Of a stretch of DNA of 64,000 nt, positions 55,790-63,896 are shown piece after piece. The notes beneath the pieces are model-generated. The model did no database searches. It saw only the letters and a list, made by a program, of their open reading frames with translations, and was not told where the DNA came from. Where the stretch lies: positions 116,261 to 180,260 of the forward strand of contig PXYT01000002.1 of assembly GCA_003023725.1 (NCBI GenBank). Direction: 5' to 3'. The DNA comes from Sulfobacillus benefaciens. GTDB taxonomy: Bacteria > Bacillota > Sulfobacillia > Sulfobacillales > Sulfobacillaceae. A program made the translations under genes and the position numbers. The number at the start of each line of letters is the position of its first letter. Position 1 is the first letter of the stretch.

Positions 55790-56083
55790 TTATGCGTCAT
55801 CCGCGTCATTGTCATCTTCGTCTTCTTCGGCCGTCGAAACCTCCCGGCTGGCCAGCCGATTCGCAACAGTCTCCGGTTGGACCGCCGACAAAATCACATG
55901 GTCACTGTCTGTAATGATCACAGCTCGTGTTCTACGCCCATAGGTGGCATCAATTAAGACACCCCGGTCCCGTGCCTCCGTAATAATGCGCTTAATAGGT
56001 GCTGAATCAGGACTAACAATTGCCACAATTCGGTTTGCCGAAACAATATTACCAAAACCTATATTGACGAGTTTAATATCCAA
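55790..56083 (-). CDS. remA: RemA/DUF370 family DNA-binding regulator
   Basis: 97 residues from TTG 56083. The sequence [20 protein letters not shown] through [14 protein letters not shown] and [15 protein letters not shown] is almost identical in pattern to B. subtilis RemA (YlzA), which forms rings that bind DNA and activates matrix and osmoprotection genes. TTG is chosen because TGGAGG lies seven bases upstream and family proteins begin with M-x-I-K-L-I/V-N-I-G; an ATG at 56146 would add 21 unmatched residues. Unlike B. subtilis RemA it ends in a 20-residue acidic tail ([11 protein letters not shown]). Confidence 0.9.
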   Translation of the reverse strand: MDIKLVNIGFGNIVSANRIVAIVSPDSAPIKRIITEARDRGVLIDATYGRRTRAVIITDSDHVILSAVQPETVANRLASREVSTAEEDEDDNDADDA

Positions 56084-56255
56084 TCCGTAGCCTCCAGAAA
56101 GTGGCTTGCAGACCAATGTCTCTCTCACTCCGTTATCGTGTTCCATCATAACATAGATAACGCATCGCAAAACAAGTTTGTCCGCGGAAGTGGCCCCTCT
56201 TTCAGCATTGCTAGCCACAGCGTGTTCCGGAACACTCCTGGCGAATATTCGCTCT

Positions 56256-57212
56256 TCAAACCCTAACCATTTTATAAGCGCCCCGAGGCCAAAACGCCTT
56301 CTGACTCCACCGGGCCAAAAGACCAAGGGGACGGTTACCAAAGACTCGCACACAGTAGGATCCCTTGCGAAAAAACACCGCACTCCCAAGGCCGTCGGAA
56401 ATTCCCCGAAACGGCAGATACCCAGGTATAGGCAGTAGATCAGCCGGAAATGGTTTCCGGGTTTTAGGTTCCACAGAAATCACCATTTCCACCTGATTTT
56501 CTCCATATCCGTATTGTACCCTCTCTTGATTGCCCAGATCTAACAACCGAACCGGAGTCAGCGGTCCAAGACTCTTTGGGACCATCCTCGCGAGTTCCCG
56601 GCCCACAGGACCGACTGCGCGCTTCATAACGTCTGAAAGCTCCGGAGTCAACACCCCATGACCCGAATACCAGACAGAACCAAGCGATCCTTTGGTGTCC
56701 AACGCACGAAGGCCCTTGGGGTTCTCCACAATTTCTGAAGATGAATTCACATGGCTGTCCAGCACATCTTGTGTTGAATAAAACCTGCCGTTGAGTTGTG
56801 GCCCGTTCAAACTCAAAACATAGCCGGAACAGCCATCTCCAGAAGACGGCTTTGCCATAACAGGCCGCAAGTTATGCCAATATTTAAGGGACAGGGCGGG
56901 CCAGGCGAACCAAAAGACGGGTAAGGACAAATGCATTTCGTAAAATTCTCTGTCCGGGATTTTCGGGTACCATATGGCCGCGGTCTTCCAACCCCCCCAT
57001 ATCCACCCCCGATTGGCCCGGGTGAATCTTAAGATTTCACTCGAATGTTCTCTTTCCCGACAGCCATAATTTTCCCGGAGCATGTTCCGCATATTCGGTT
57101 TCTTTAAAGTTAAAGGTTCAGATAACGCGAGCCGTGGCTCGCTGAAAACCACGATTCCGAAAATGAGCGCCCCTAGCCCGCTAATCATCATCATTACTTC
57201 GACCCTTGTCAT
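56256..57212 (-). CDS. Hypothetical exported or membrane-anchored protein, 318 aa
   Basis: ATG 57212 has GGGAGG eight bases upstream. Residues about 5-22 form a hydrophobic helix ([20 protein letters not shown]), suggesting a signal or anchor; no lipobox. The remainder is rich in Trp, Gly and Pro, with no recognised domain. It sits where B. subtilis has yicC (yloC) before remA but shows no similarity to it. No clear promoter was picked. Confidence 0.65.
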   Translation of the reverse strand: MTRVEVMMMISGLGALIFGIVVFSEPRLALSEPLTLKKPNMRNMLRENYGCREREHSSEILRFTRANRGWIWGGWKTAAIWYPKIPDREFYEMHLSLPVFWFAWPALSLKYWHNLRPVMAKPSSGDGCSGYVLSLNGPQLNGRFYSTQDVLDSHVNSSSEIVENPKGLRALDTKGSLGSVWYSGHGVLTPELSDVMKRAVGPVGRELARMVPKSLGPLTPVRLLDLGNQERVQYGYGENQVEMVISVEPKTRKPFPADLLPIPGYLPFRGISDGLGSAVFFRKGSYCVRVFGNRPLGLLARWSQKAFWPRGAYKMVRV

Positions 57213-57580
57213 GAACAAACCTCCCGGGATATTTTTCCCGGCATTGACCAAAATAACCGTTAAACAGAAACTTATGGCCTAAAATCAATCATCCCGGTTA
57301 CAAGGAGACCGTTACAACCGTAGACAATTCTCCCAAAAGCCATTACACTTAAATGACTAACTAGATTGTTGTGAGTCACTGATCGGTTCTTTCTTCGTAA
57401 GAATGTCGTGACGATGGAGTCCGTTAGGGCGAGCAGAGACGGCGCTCCCCCTTTTTACGAGCATCCGCAATCCGGACAGACGGCCGGCAATATTTGTTGT
57501 TCTCTCACCGTGCAATTTTCGGCGCATGTTATACTATAATCCAACTTTGTAGAAGACACTTTTAAAGAGGAGACTGCTTT
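57213..57580. promoter_or_regulatory. Divergent intergenic region with an extended -10 before dedA
   Basis: The plus strand has TGTTATACTATAAT ending at 57540, which offers an extended -10 (TGnTATACT) or a plain TATAAT, but no good -35. It lies about 40 bases before the dedA start. No gene or RNA element was seen in the rest of this 368-base interval. Confidence 0.4.
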
Positions 57581-58243
57581 GTGCTGGCTGCTATTCATAC
57601 AGTAACTCAATGGCTCAACGAGGCTGGATATCTCGCGGTCTACATCGTGTTACTTGTCGAAAGCCTAGGAATTCCGAGCCCGTCCGAAATTATCCTGCTC
57701 TTTTCGGGTTATGAAGTATGGTTGGGCCATTTTTCCTATCCCGTCGTGGTTCTGGTGGCCGCAGCCGGCAGCACGACAGGAGCTACGGGCGCGTACTTTA
57801 TTGCACGTCTAGGAGGACGTCCCCTCATTCTCAAACATTTTCGCTGGGTCTTTCGAACACCGGAGCGTCTTGCCTATTGGGAAAATTACTTTCGGACAAA
57901 AGGAGACAAGGTTGTTCTCATCGGCCGCATAATTTCGGGCGTGCGCATGATCATTTCGTTTCCGGCCGGTCTGTTTGAAATGCCTTATCCGCGGTTTCTG
58001 TTGTTCACGGTCATTGGCTCGATCATGTGGCCTCTCATTGCGGTCACAGCAGGTTATTTGCTTGGACCTCACGTGATTTCAGGGCTTAAGGCTACAAAAC
58101 AATATGAAGTTCCTGTCGTCGTTGGGATCGTTGCATTGGCAGTCCTGTGGTGGTGGTATGAGCGGCGTAAAAAGAAACGGCAAGTCTTAAATGCCGTAAC
58201 CCATGAAGAAACCTTAGAGGCGCAAGACACCAGTAAACCGTAA
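57581..58243 (+). CDS. DedA family membrane protein
   Basis: 220 residues starting at GTG 57581 with AAAGAGGAG nine bases upstream. The DedA signature is present: ESLGIPSPSEIILLFSGYE, then GSTTGATGAYFIARLGGRP and GRIISGVRMIISFPAGLFEMP with the conserved Arg residues. Recent work assigns members of the family to flipping undecaprenyl phosphate or phospholipids; which applies here is unknown. It is transcribed alone, convergent with dapF. Confidence 0.9.
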   Translation: MLAAIHTVTQWLNEAGYLAVYIVLLVESLGIPSPSEIILLFSGYEVWLGHFSYPVVVLVAAAGSTTGATGAYFIARLGGRPLILKHFRWVFRTPERLAYWENYFRTKGDKVVLIGRIISGVRMIISFPAGLFEMPYPRFLLFTVIGSIMWPLIAVTAGYLLGPHVISGLKATKQYEVPVVVGIVALAVLWWWYERRKKKRQVLNAVTHEETLEAQDTSKP

Positions 58244-58369
58244 CAACGCTCGGCCCCCCTTCCCCCGCGGCGATCCGAGAATGGCTTTATTACGGCACCG
58301 TTAATTCGCATGGCCCCATTGTCGGTTAATGTGCCAAAAGCCTATTTCAAAACATTTTCTGCGCCCCAT

Positions 58370-59233
58370 TCATTTCACTTCGAATGTCCCCTCGCACACT
58401 TCTTGTGCCGTTCCAGTCAAAAAGACATTGCCGCTGCGCTCGTCCCAGGCCACGTCGAGGGTCCCGCCGGGCACTTCGACGGAAACTTCTCTTTCCACCC
58501 GCCCGGTCAGCACCGCCGCCACAATTGCGGCGCAAACACCGGTACCGCAAGCCAGAGTCAAACCGGCTCCTCGTTCCCAGTGCCGCATGCGAAGATGACG
58601 TGTATCCACAATCTCCACAGAATGAACATTCGTTCTCTTCGGAAACATAGTATGGTTCTCTATCCGGGATCCTATCTGCGTCATCATGTCCGGATTCCAT
58701 AGTGGTCCAAACACGATGACATGTGGATTGCCCATAGACACGCCAGTCATGTGAATCAGGGTTCCGTCCAAATCAAATGGTTCCTCGATGCAAGTGGCCT
58801 TTGGATCACCGGCCATTCCGATCTCGGCTCGCGTCAACCCGGGCGGACCCATGTTGACCCGGATCACAGAAGCTCGTGAGCCGTCTGTTGCCACGATTTC
58901 CGGATACAAAACCCCGGCTCCGGTTTCGATACCCTGTCCCGGGGTCAGTTCACCCCGGTCATAGAGCCACTTGGTCATCGCCCGCAGGCCATTGCCGCAC
59001 ATTTCGGATTCCGATCCGTCCGAATTGAAAATACGCATCCCTACCGGAGCCCGGTCAGACTCAGTAATCAAGATAATACCGTCGCTTCCAACCCCAAAGT
59101 GCCGATCGCTCATAGCTACCGCGTACTGCTGCCAAAGATTGTCCGGTAAACTGAGACGACGCGCATCGATAAACAAATAATCGTTACCCAGACCATGCAT
59201 TTTGGTAAAACGTAACGGTCCTAGCTCTCCCAA
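58370..59233 (-). CDS. dapF: Diaminopimelate epimerase
   Basis: 287 residues. DapF turns LL-DAP into meso-DAP for lysine and peptidoglycan. The two active cysteines are in EMCGNGLRAM (about 77) and LACGTGVCAA (about 229), and FTKMHGLGNDYLF is the classic start. The start codon is TTG 59233, seven bases after GGAGG. It overlaps the upstream unknown ORF by 13 bases. Confidence 0.97.
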   Translation of the reverse strand: MGELGPLRFTKMHGLGNDYLFIDARRLSLPDNLWQQYAVAMSDRHFGVGSDGIILITESDRAPVGMRIFNSDGSESEMCGNGLRAMTKWLYDRGELTPGQGIETGAGVLYPEIVATDGSRASVIRVNMGPPGLTRAEIGMAGDPKATCIEEPFDLDGTLIHMTGVSMGNPHVIVFGPLWNPDMMTQIGSRIENHTMFPKRTNVHSVEIVDTRHLRMRHWERGAGLTLACGTGVCAAIVAAVLTGRVEREVSVEVPGGTLDVAWDERSGNVFLTGTAQEVCEGTFEVK

Positions 59234-59532
59234 TAAAGACCCTCCATCCTAATTTGCAGTGCTTGTCTGCTGGCTGAAAACCTTCGCATTTTCGGCGCCC
59301 CGGATTCCTGTGCCCCCTCGTTGGCGATGCCTAGGGCCTCGGTGGGAGGCCGTGAAGGCATCCGGTCGAGATTTGATACTCGCTTTCGAACCATCTCTCC
59401 GAAAAAGATGATGGTGGGGCCTTTAGCCCTTTCCCAGATGATAGCCACCCCGGTTGCCTTGCTCCCGGCATCGAACTGGGTCTGCAACGGCCGAAAGGCT
59501 GACTCCTCCGTAGCGTGATCCTTGAGAGACAT
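59221..59532 (-). CDS. Hypothetical protein upstream of dapF, 103 aa
   Basis: From ATG 59532 the frame gives 103 residues: a short beta-like segment GVAIIWERAKGPTIIFFGEM, then a basic helix-prone C-terminus. An AGAGGG site lies about 13 bases upstream, rather far. Its stop overlaps the TTG of dapF, which is consistent with a coupled pair. No family recognised. Confidence 0.5.
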   Translation of the reverse strand: MSLKDHATEESAFRPLQTQFDAGSKATGVAIIWERAKGPTIIFFGEMVRKRVSNLDRMPSRPPTEALGIANEGAQESGAPKMRRFSASRQALQIRMEGLYWES

Positions 59533-59580
59533 CGTGAACGAATCCCTCTCGCAAATGACAGCCCCGACACGTTCAAGCAA

Positions 59581-60098
59581 CTGACGTGATCGCTAATCAT
59601 CGAAAGTCTTTTGTCAGACTATAATCGACTCTTTTCCTCGTAGGGGCCCAGTAACGTGTTCTCCGAAAACTTTCTCCCCGCCAACGTTCAACGGGATGGT
59701 GCGCTGTTTTTCGCACAGCTTGCACCGCCCCAGCCGGCGCTTTACGGAGCCCCACGAAATGAGGGACCGAAGAGAATGCCCGGATGTGCACCTACCGAAC
59801 AAAGGCTACTCCCTTGCTGGGCCCTCTCCATGCGGTCTCTGTCGAATTCGGTGGCTGAGCCTGGTCATCAACCGATGGAGCTTCAAGAAATTCTCAAACC
59901 GCGCTACCTGCTGTCGTTTCCCGTCGTGCAGCGGATGCCTATTGGGAGTCCCGGGCAGGTTGGTTGCCTCTCATTTCCAACCTCTTTTCCGCATAGCGGC
60001 GCAGAATATGAAGACTGACTTTCATTATAAAGTTTTTGGCCGTGGAACAACAGCGGCGAAAAGAGAGGGGTTTCCCATAACATGTTCTATCCAACCCT
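59581..60098. other. 518-bp stretch without a confident gene
   Basis: Several short frames are open on both strands. The most protein-like is on minus, 59614-59802 (TTG start, 62 residues), containing RCKLCEKQRTIPLNVGGEKV with one CxxC pair, but it has no ribosome site and only one cysteine pair. The strand opposite is open for 120 codons. It may be a decayed gene. Nothing else was recognised. Confidence 0.35.
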
Positions 60099-62771
60099 CT
60101 ACCTTGCTAAACCTCGTCCAATATGCCGAAGAGGACGAAGCACCGCGTCTCTTAGAGCCGCCAATAACTGAATAAATCCCGATGCCAGAACAACAAGAAC
60201 CCAATCCAGCCCTCCTAAGGGATCCGTTTTGAAAAGTTCCCTCAAGTACGGGAGGTAAATTATAGCCAGCAACATAAAAATGGAGGATAACACGGCTCCC
60301 ACAGCCCACATATTGGAGAACAAACCAATTTCCAAAAAGCTCCGATCCTCGGCCCGAGCATCGAAAACATGGAACAGTTGACTCAGAATTAACGTAGTCA
60401 GAGCCATGGTTCGTGCTTCCCGCAATCCCATGCCCCATACCTGCAAACACCAAACAAACACCAATAGGGTGCTCACCCCGATTAAGATCCCCCTAAAGGC
60501 AATTTTCTGACCCAAACCTCGCGCAAAAATATTCTCTTTCGGCGGTCTGGGGGGCCGGTCCATGACCCCCGGGCCAGGCGGATCAACTCCCAAAGCCATG
60601 GCCGGCAGACCATCAGTTACCAGATTCACAAACAGGATTTGAATGGGGAGAAGGGGCAACGGCAATCCGAGAAACGCCGCCAAAAACATCACTAACACTT
60701 CCCCAACGTTACATGACAGCAAATAGCGAATAAATTTTCGAATGTTATCGTAGATGGCGCGCCCTTCTTCAATAGCCCGCACAATGGTTGCGAAGTTATC
60801 ATCAGTCAAAATCATGGCTGCAGCTTCTTTGGTCACGTCAGTTCCGGTCTTTCCCATAGCCACCCCAATATCAGCTTCTTTCAACGCCGGTGCGTCATTG
60901 ACTCCATCCCCAGTCATCGCCACAATCTCACCCCGAGATTTCCATGCGCGTACGACGCGAAGTTTATGAGGAGGCGAGACTCGCGCGTAGACGCGGATGC
61001 TTGGCACGCGCTGAACCAGATCGGTTTCGGTTAGAGCGTCGAGCTCTGGCCCGGTGATAATTTCATCGGAACCGATTCTCATACCCATTGCCTCGCCAAT
61101 GGCGCGGGCTGTCTTAGGATGATCTCCCGTAATCATGACGGTTCTCACTCCCGCCCGCTCCGCATCCTTCACGGCTTGAATCGCTTCCGGGCGCGGGGGA
61201 TCCATCATACCCACCAGTCCCAACAACACCAGATCGCGTTCCCAGTGCTCTTTGGGTTCGTTGTCCGACGCTGAACGATAAGCAACCGCCAGCACCCTGA
61301 GAGCACCATCAGCCATATCATCGTTAATGTTCCGGAGTTTCTCGCGCCATTCTCGGGTTAGCGACACCAGCTTGCCACGATCCTCGACGTAGCGGCATAA
61401 TCCCACAATCACATCCGGGGCTCCTTTGACATAGATGGTGTGAGCCATGCGTCCGTCGACCGTCATCACAGCCATCCGTTGTCTGTCGGATTCGAACGGA
61501 ATCTCTTGGCACCGCACTTTCTCAAGTGATAAATTTTGAAGATCCAAACCAAGGCTTAGGGCTCCCCACAGTAACGCGACCTCCGTCGGGTCCCCTTTCG
61601 CCCGCGCTGCATTGAAAGGATCTTGTTCATCAACATGCGCGTTGTTACAAAGAACAGTTGCGGCCAATAATTTGGGCAATGTCGAAGAATTTTCCGCATC
61701 ACGGACGTCATGGGGAAGGCTCAAGAAGTCGTTATCCGTCCAAATTTTGGTTACAGTCATCTGATTCTTTGTCAAAGTTCCGGTTTTATCAGTACAGATA
61801 ACAGTCGTACATCCCAGCGTCTCCACTGCGGGTAATCTTCGTACAATGGCATGAGCCTTGATCATACGTTGCACACCTAAAGCCAGAGCTATCGTGACGA
61901 TAGCTGGCAAGCCTTCGGGAATGGCGGCCACAGCTAAACTGACGCCCGTCAAAAACATCTGATAAAGCGGTTCGCCTCGGAACAATCCGGTCACAACCAC
62001 GACAGCTACAATCAACAAGGACAGATAAACCAATATTTTCCCGAGATGTTCCAAGCGCTTTTGCAACGGCGTCTGACCCTCCACCGCATCTCGAATCAAA
62101 TTTGCAATATTCCCCATTTCGGTGTGCATGCCGGTTTCTACGACCACCCCTGTACCGCGTCCTCTGGCGATTGTCGTGCCCATGTAGACCATATTGCGAC
62201 GATCGGCTACGGGAATGTCGGGGCTAGGCAATGCATCCGTATTTTTACTAACCGTCTGGGATTCTCCCGTCAAGGGTGCTTCATCGGTTTGTAAGTCATA
62301 AACCGTTAAGAGACGACAATCGGCTGGAACTCGGTCCCCCGCTTCTAGTGTCAAAATATCTCCCGGCACCAGACCTTCCGCCTGCACCGTAATCAGGTGG
62401 CCATCGCGAATTACGCGTGCTTCCGGAGCGGTCAGAGCTTTCAGAGTTTCCACGGACTTCTCGGCGCGATATTCTTGGAAGAAGCCCAAGATGGCATTCA
62501 TGATGACAATAGCCACGATGGTAGCCGCATCGCCGACTTCCCCCAAAAAGAAAGACACAACTGTCGCCCCAATTAACACGAGGACCATAAAGTCCCGAAA
62601 TTGACTCAGGAAAATACTCCACCACGGTGTCTTGTTTGCCTCTTGCAGAGCATTAAAACCAATCTCCCGTAACCGCGACTCCGCTTCTGACGCACTTAAG
62701 CCACGAGCAAAATCCGATCGCAGTTGAATCAGAACTTCTTCGCCGGTTAAGGTATGCCATAACTCCGTCAC
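60099..62771 (-). CDS. P2A-type cation-transporting ATPase, calcium type (YloB-like)
   Basis: About 890 residues. Actuator motif TGES (PLTGESQTV), the phosphorylation site CTDKTGTLTKNQMT, hinge TGDGVNDAPALKEADIG, and PEGLPA in helix 4 identify a SERCA/PMR1-like pump. Ten membrane helices are expected. Helix 6 has NLVTDGLPAMALGVDPP, the N-x-x-x-D pattern of calcium site II. B. subtilis yloB, a spore-expressed Ca2+ ATPase, stands in the same order upstream of yloC-remA. GTG 62771 has GGGAGGG six bases away; ATG 62777 sits directly against that site. Confidence 0.92.
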   Translation of the reverse strand: MTELWHTLTGEEVLIQLRSDFARGLSASEAESRLREIGFNALQEANKTPWWSIFLSQFRDFMVLVLIGATVVSFFLGEVGDAATIVAIVIMNAILGFFQEYRAEKSVETLKALTAPEARVIRDGHLITVQAEGLVPGDILTLEAGDRVPADCRLLTVYDLQTDEAPLTGESQTVSKNTDALPSPDIPVADRRNMVYMGTTIARGRGTGVVVETGMHTEMGNIANLIRDAVEGQTPLQKRLEHLGKILVYLSLLIVAVVVVTGLFRGEPLYQMFLTGVSLAVAAIPEGLPAIVTIALALGVQRMIKAHAIVRRLPAVETLGCTTVICTDKTGTLTKNQMTVTKIWTDNDFLSLPHDVRDAENSSTLPKLLAATVLCNNAHVDEQDPFNAARAKGDPTEVALLWGALSLGLDLQNLSLEKVRCQEIPFESDRQRMAVMTVDGRMAHTIYVKGAPDVIVGLCRYVEDRGKLVSLTREWREKLRNINDDMADGALRVLAVAYRSASDNEPKEHWERDLVLLGLVGMMDPPRPEAIQAVKDAERAGVRTVMITGDHPKTARAIGEAMGMRIGSDEIITGPELDALTETDLVQRVPSIRVYARVSPPHKLRVVRAWKSRGEIVAMTGDGVNDAPALKEADIGVAMGKTGTDVTKEAAAMILTDDNFATIVRAIEEGRAIYDNIRKFIRYLLSCNVGEVLVMFLAAFLGLPLPLLPIQILFVNLVTDGLPAMALGVDPPGPGVMDRPPRPPKENIFARGLGQKIAFRGILIGVSTLLVFVWCLQVWGMGLREARTMALTTLILSQLFHVFDARAEDRSFLEIGLFSNMWAVGAVLSSIFMLLAIIYLPYLRELFKTDPLGGLDWVLVVLASGFIQLLAALRDAVLRPLRHIGRGLAR

Positions 62772-62844
62772 ACCCATCCCTCCCGTCTTTGCTTCGCCTT
62801 ATGCTTATGAGAGGGCGGACAAGATCAGAACGCGGTACACTCCA

Positions 62845-62885
62845 CACAATCAAGTTAACTCTGTTCAAATTGTTTCTTGATTGTG
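62845..62885. repeat. Long inverted repeat upstream of the Ca-ATPase
   Basis: CACAATCAAG (62845-62854) and CTTGATTGTG (62876-62885) are perfect 10-base inverted copies with centres 31 bases apart, about three helical turns. A third CACAAT occurs at 62903-62908. The site is 70 bases before the ATPase start and 60 bases before a promoter of the opposite strand, as an operator shared by both would be. Confidence 0.5.
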
Positions 62886-62941
62886 ACAAGTTGTATCAAT
62901 CCCACAATGGTCAGAATTGATACTGCGTTCATTGCTGGGTC

Positions 62942-62947
62942 TATAAT
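62942..62947 (+). promoter_or_regulatory. -10 element (TATAAT) before two small ORFs
   Basis: A perfect TATAAT. The only -35 candidate, TTGATA at 62917-62922, has a long 19-base spacer, which suggests an activated promoter. A start near 62954 gives a leader of about 47 bases before the 47-residue ORF. Confidence 0.5.
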
Positions 62948-63000
62948 ACGTACGGCAGGGAGTTGCCAAGAGAGGCAAGAAAAACTAGGGGGTAGATTAG

Positions 63001-63144
63001 ATGAAAAAGTTCCAACTCTATTGGACCGATCGGCCGGGAGAATATCACTGGGTGCGGAACGGCAATCAGGTTCATCCAAGCACCCGGGACGTATCGCAGT
63101 ACTGGACGATTTTCGTGGCTCCGTTTTGGAGAAACAAGCCATGA
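63001..63144 (+). CDS. Small Trp-rich hypothetical protein, 47 aa
   Basis: ATG 63001 follows AGGGGG eight bases away and a TATAAT promoter 54 bases upstream. The peptide begins KKFQLYWTDRPGEYHWVRNG and ends YWTIFVAPFWRNKP, with five Trp in 47 residues and no hydrophobic helix. The family is unknown. The stop shares ATGA with a second 36-codon ORF. Gene signals are good for its size, but there is no homology evidence. Confidence 0.45.
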   Translation: MKKFQLYWTDRPGEYHWVRNGNQVHPSTRDVSQYWTIFVAPFWRNKP

Positions 63145-63251
63145 CAGAAACTCACCACATCGACCAAGTGTTTGTACTCCGTGGCTCTCAAATCAATCGC
63201 CTGGAAACTTCCCTATCGCGTTCCCAGGCGATTTCGGTGGTTGTCATATGA
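63141..63251 (+). CDS. Second small ORF, 36 aa, coupled to the first
   Basis: ATG 63141 overlaps the stop of the 47-residue ORF (ATGA), with GGAG about ten bases upstream. The peptide (HHIDQVFVLRGSQINRLETS in the first half) has no recognised family. Its 3' half lies within a perfect 10-base inverted repeat, so it could be a chance frame over a hairpin. Confidence 0.25.
   Translation: MTETHHIDQVFVLRGSQINRLETSLSRSQAISVVVI
63195..63233. terminator. Stem-loop between small ORFs and the convergent helical protein gene
   Basis: AATCGCCTGG (63195-63204) and CCAGGCGATT (63224-63233) pair perfectly over ten bases around a 19-base loop. No T run follows on either strand, so termination is uncertain; the position between convergent genes favours it. 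Confidence 0.4.
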
Positions 63252-63260
63252 ATCTAGGCG

Positions 63261-63623
63261 TTACATATTTTTACTAATTTTGGCTCGAATTTGTTCGTCC
63301 ACTTCTCCCAATGACATCTTCATAAGCTTTTGATCCCGTTCCGCCAGCTGCGGGGGCAATGTTCGGCCCGCCTCCAAGCGTACCCGCAGGAAATTTTTCA
63401 AGGCTTCATCCGGAAGGTTTGCGGCCAACTTTAAATTGGTGAAGCACAAGTTCCTATATTGGTCATCTGTGGCCTTTTCACCCATCTCTCTTATCAACGC
63501 CTGCAAAGCCGATAGCTGCTCGGACTCCGGCAAAGGCAACAGTTGTTGAAACAATTCTCCCATTTTAGCTTCTCTTTCCACTGCATCCAGTGACGCGATC
63601 GCCAAAACGTTCATTTCAGCCAT
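63261..63623 (-). CDS. Hypothetical helical protein, 120 aa
   Basis: ATG 63623 has AAAGGAGAG about eight bases upstream. The protein is predicted almost all helical, with repeated amphipathic stretches (LFQQLLPLPESEQLSALQAL, then ALKNFLRVRLEAGRTLPP), single Cys, no membrane segment. I do not recognise a family. It is convergent with the small ORFs and stands alone. Confidence 0.7.
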   Translation of the reverse strand: MAEMNVLAIASLDAVEREAKMGELFQQLLPLPESEQLSALQALIREMGEKATDDQYRNLCFTNLKLAANLPDEALKNFLRVRLEAGRTLPPQLAERDQKLMKMSLGEVDEQIRAKISKNM

Positions 63624-63896
63624 GAGTACACTCTCCTTTTATCTTCATAGTATGCAACAAGTGTTATTCTACTTTACATTGGGCACGAGCACGAGGCCTT
63701 GCGATTTTTAGGAGGGTCATAGCTAATAACAGCAACAAGGGAAGAAAACGGACGAACTTTCTTTGTTGGACAACGACTGATCCGGGCAGCGCTGTTCTTC
63801 GCCGTTTCACAGGAGCTTACGGTCACACCAGGCCGATAGACAAAAGGCATGAGAATTCATCAGCCCATAACCTTATCACATCCTTTGGTCCGGGAT
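63624..63896. other. 273-bp intergenic spacer
   Basis: Nothing supported was found here: no frame with a ribosome site, no terminator with a T run. Confidence 0.5.

Noticed and set aside
59656..60018. 120-codon plus-strand ORF in the dapF-ATPase spacer
   Set aside because: GTG start without ribosome site; Pro/Arg-rich antisense-type composition.
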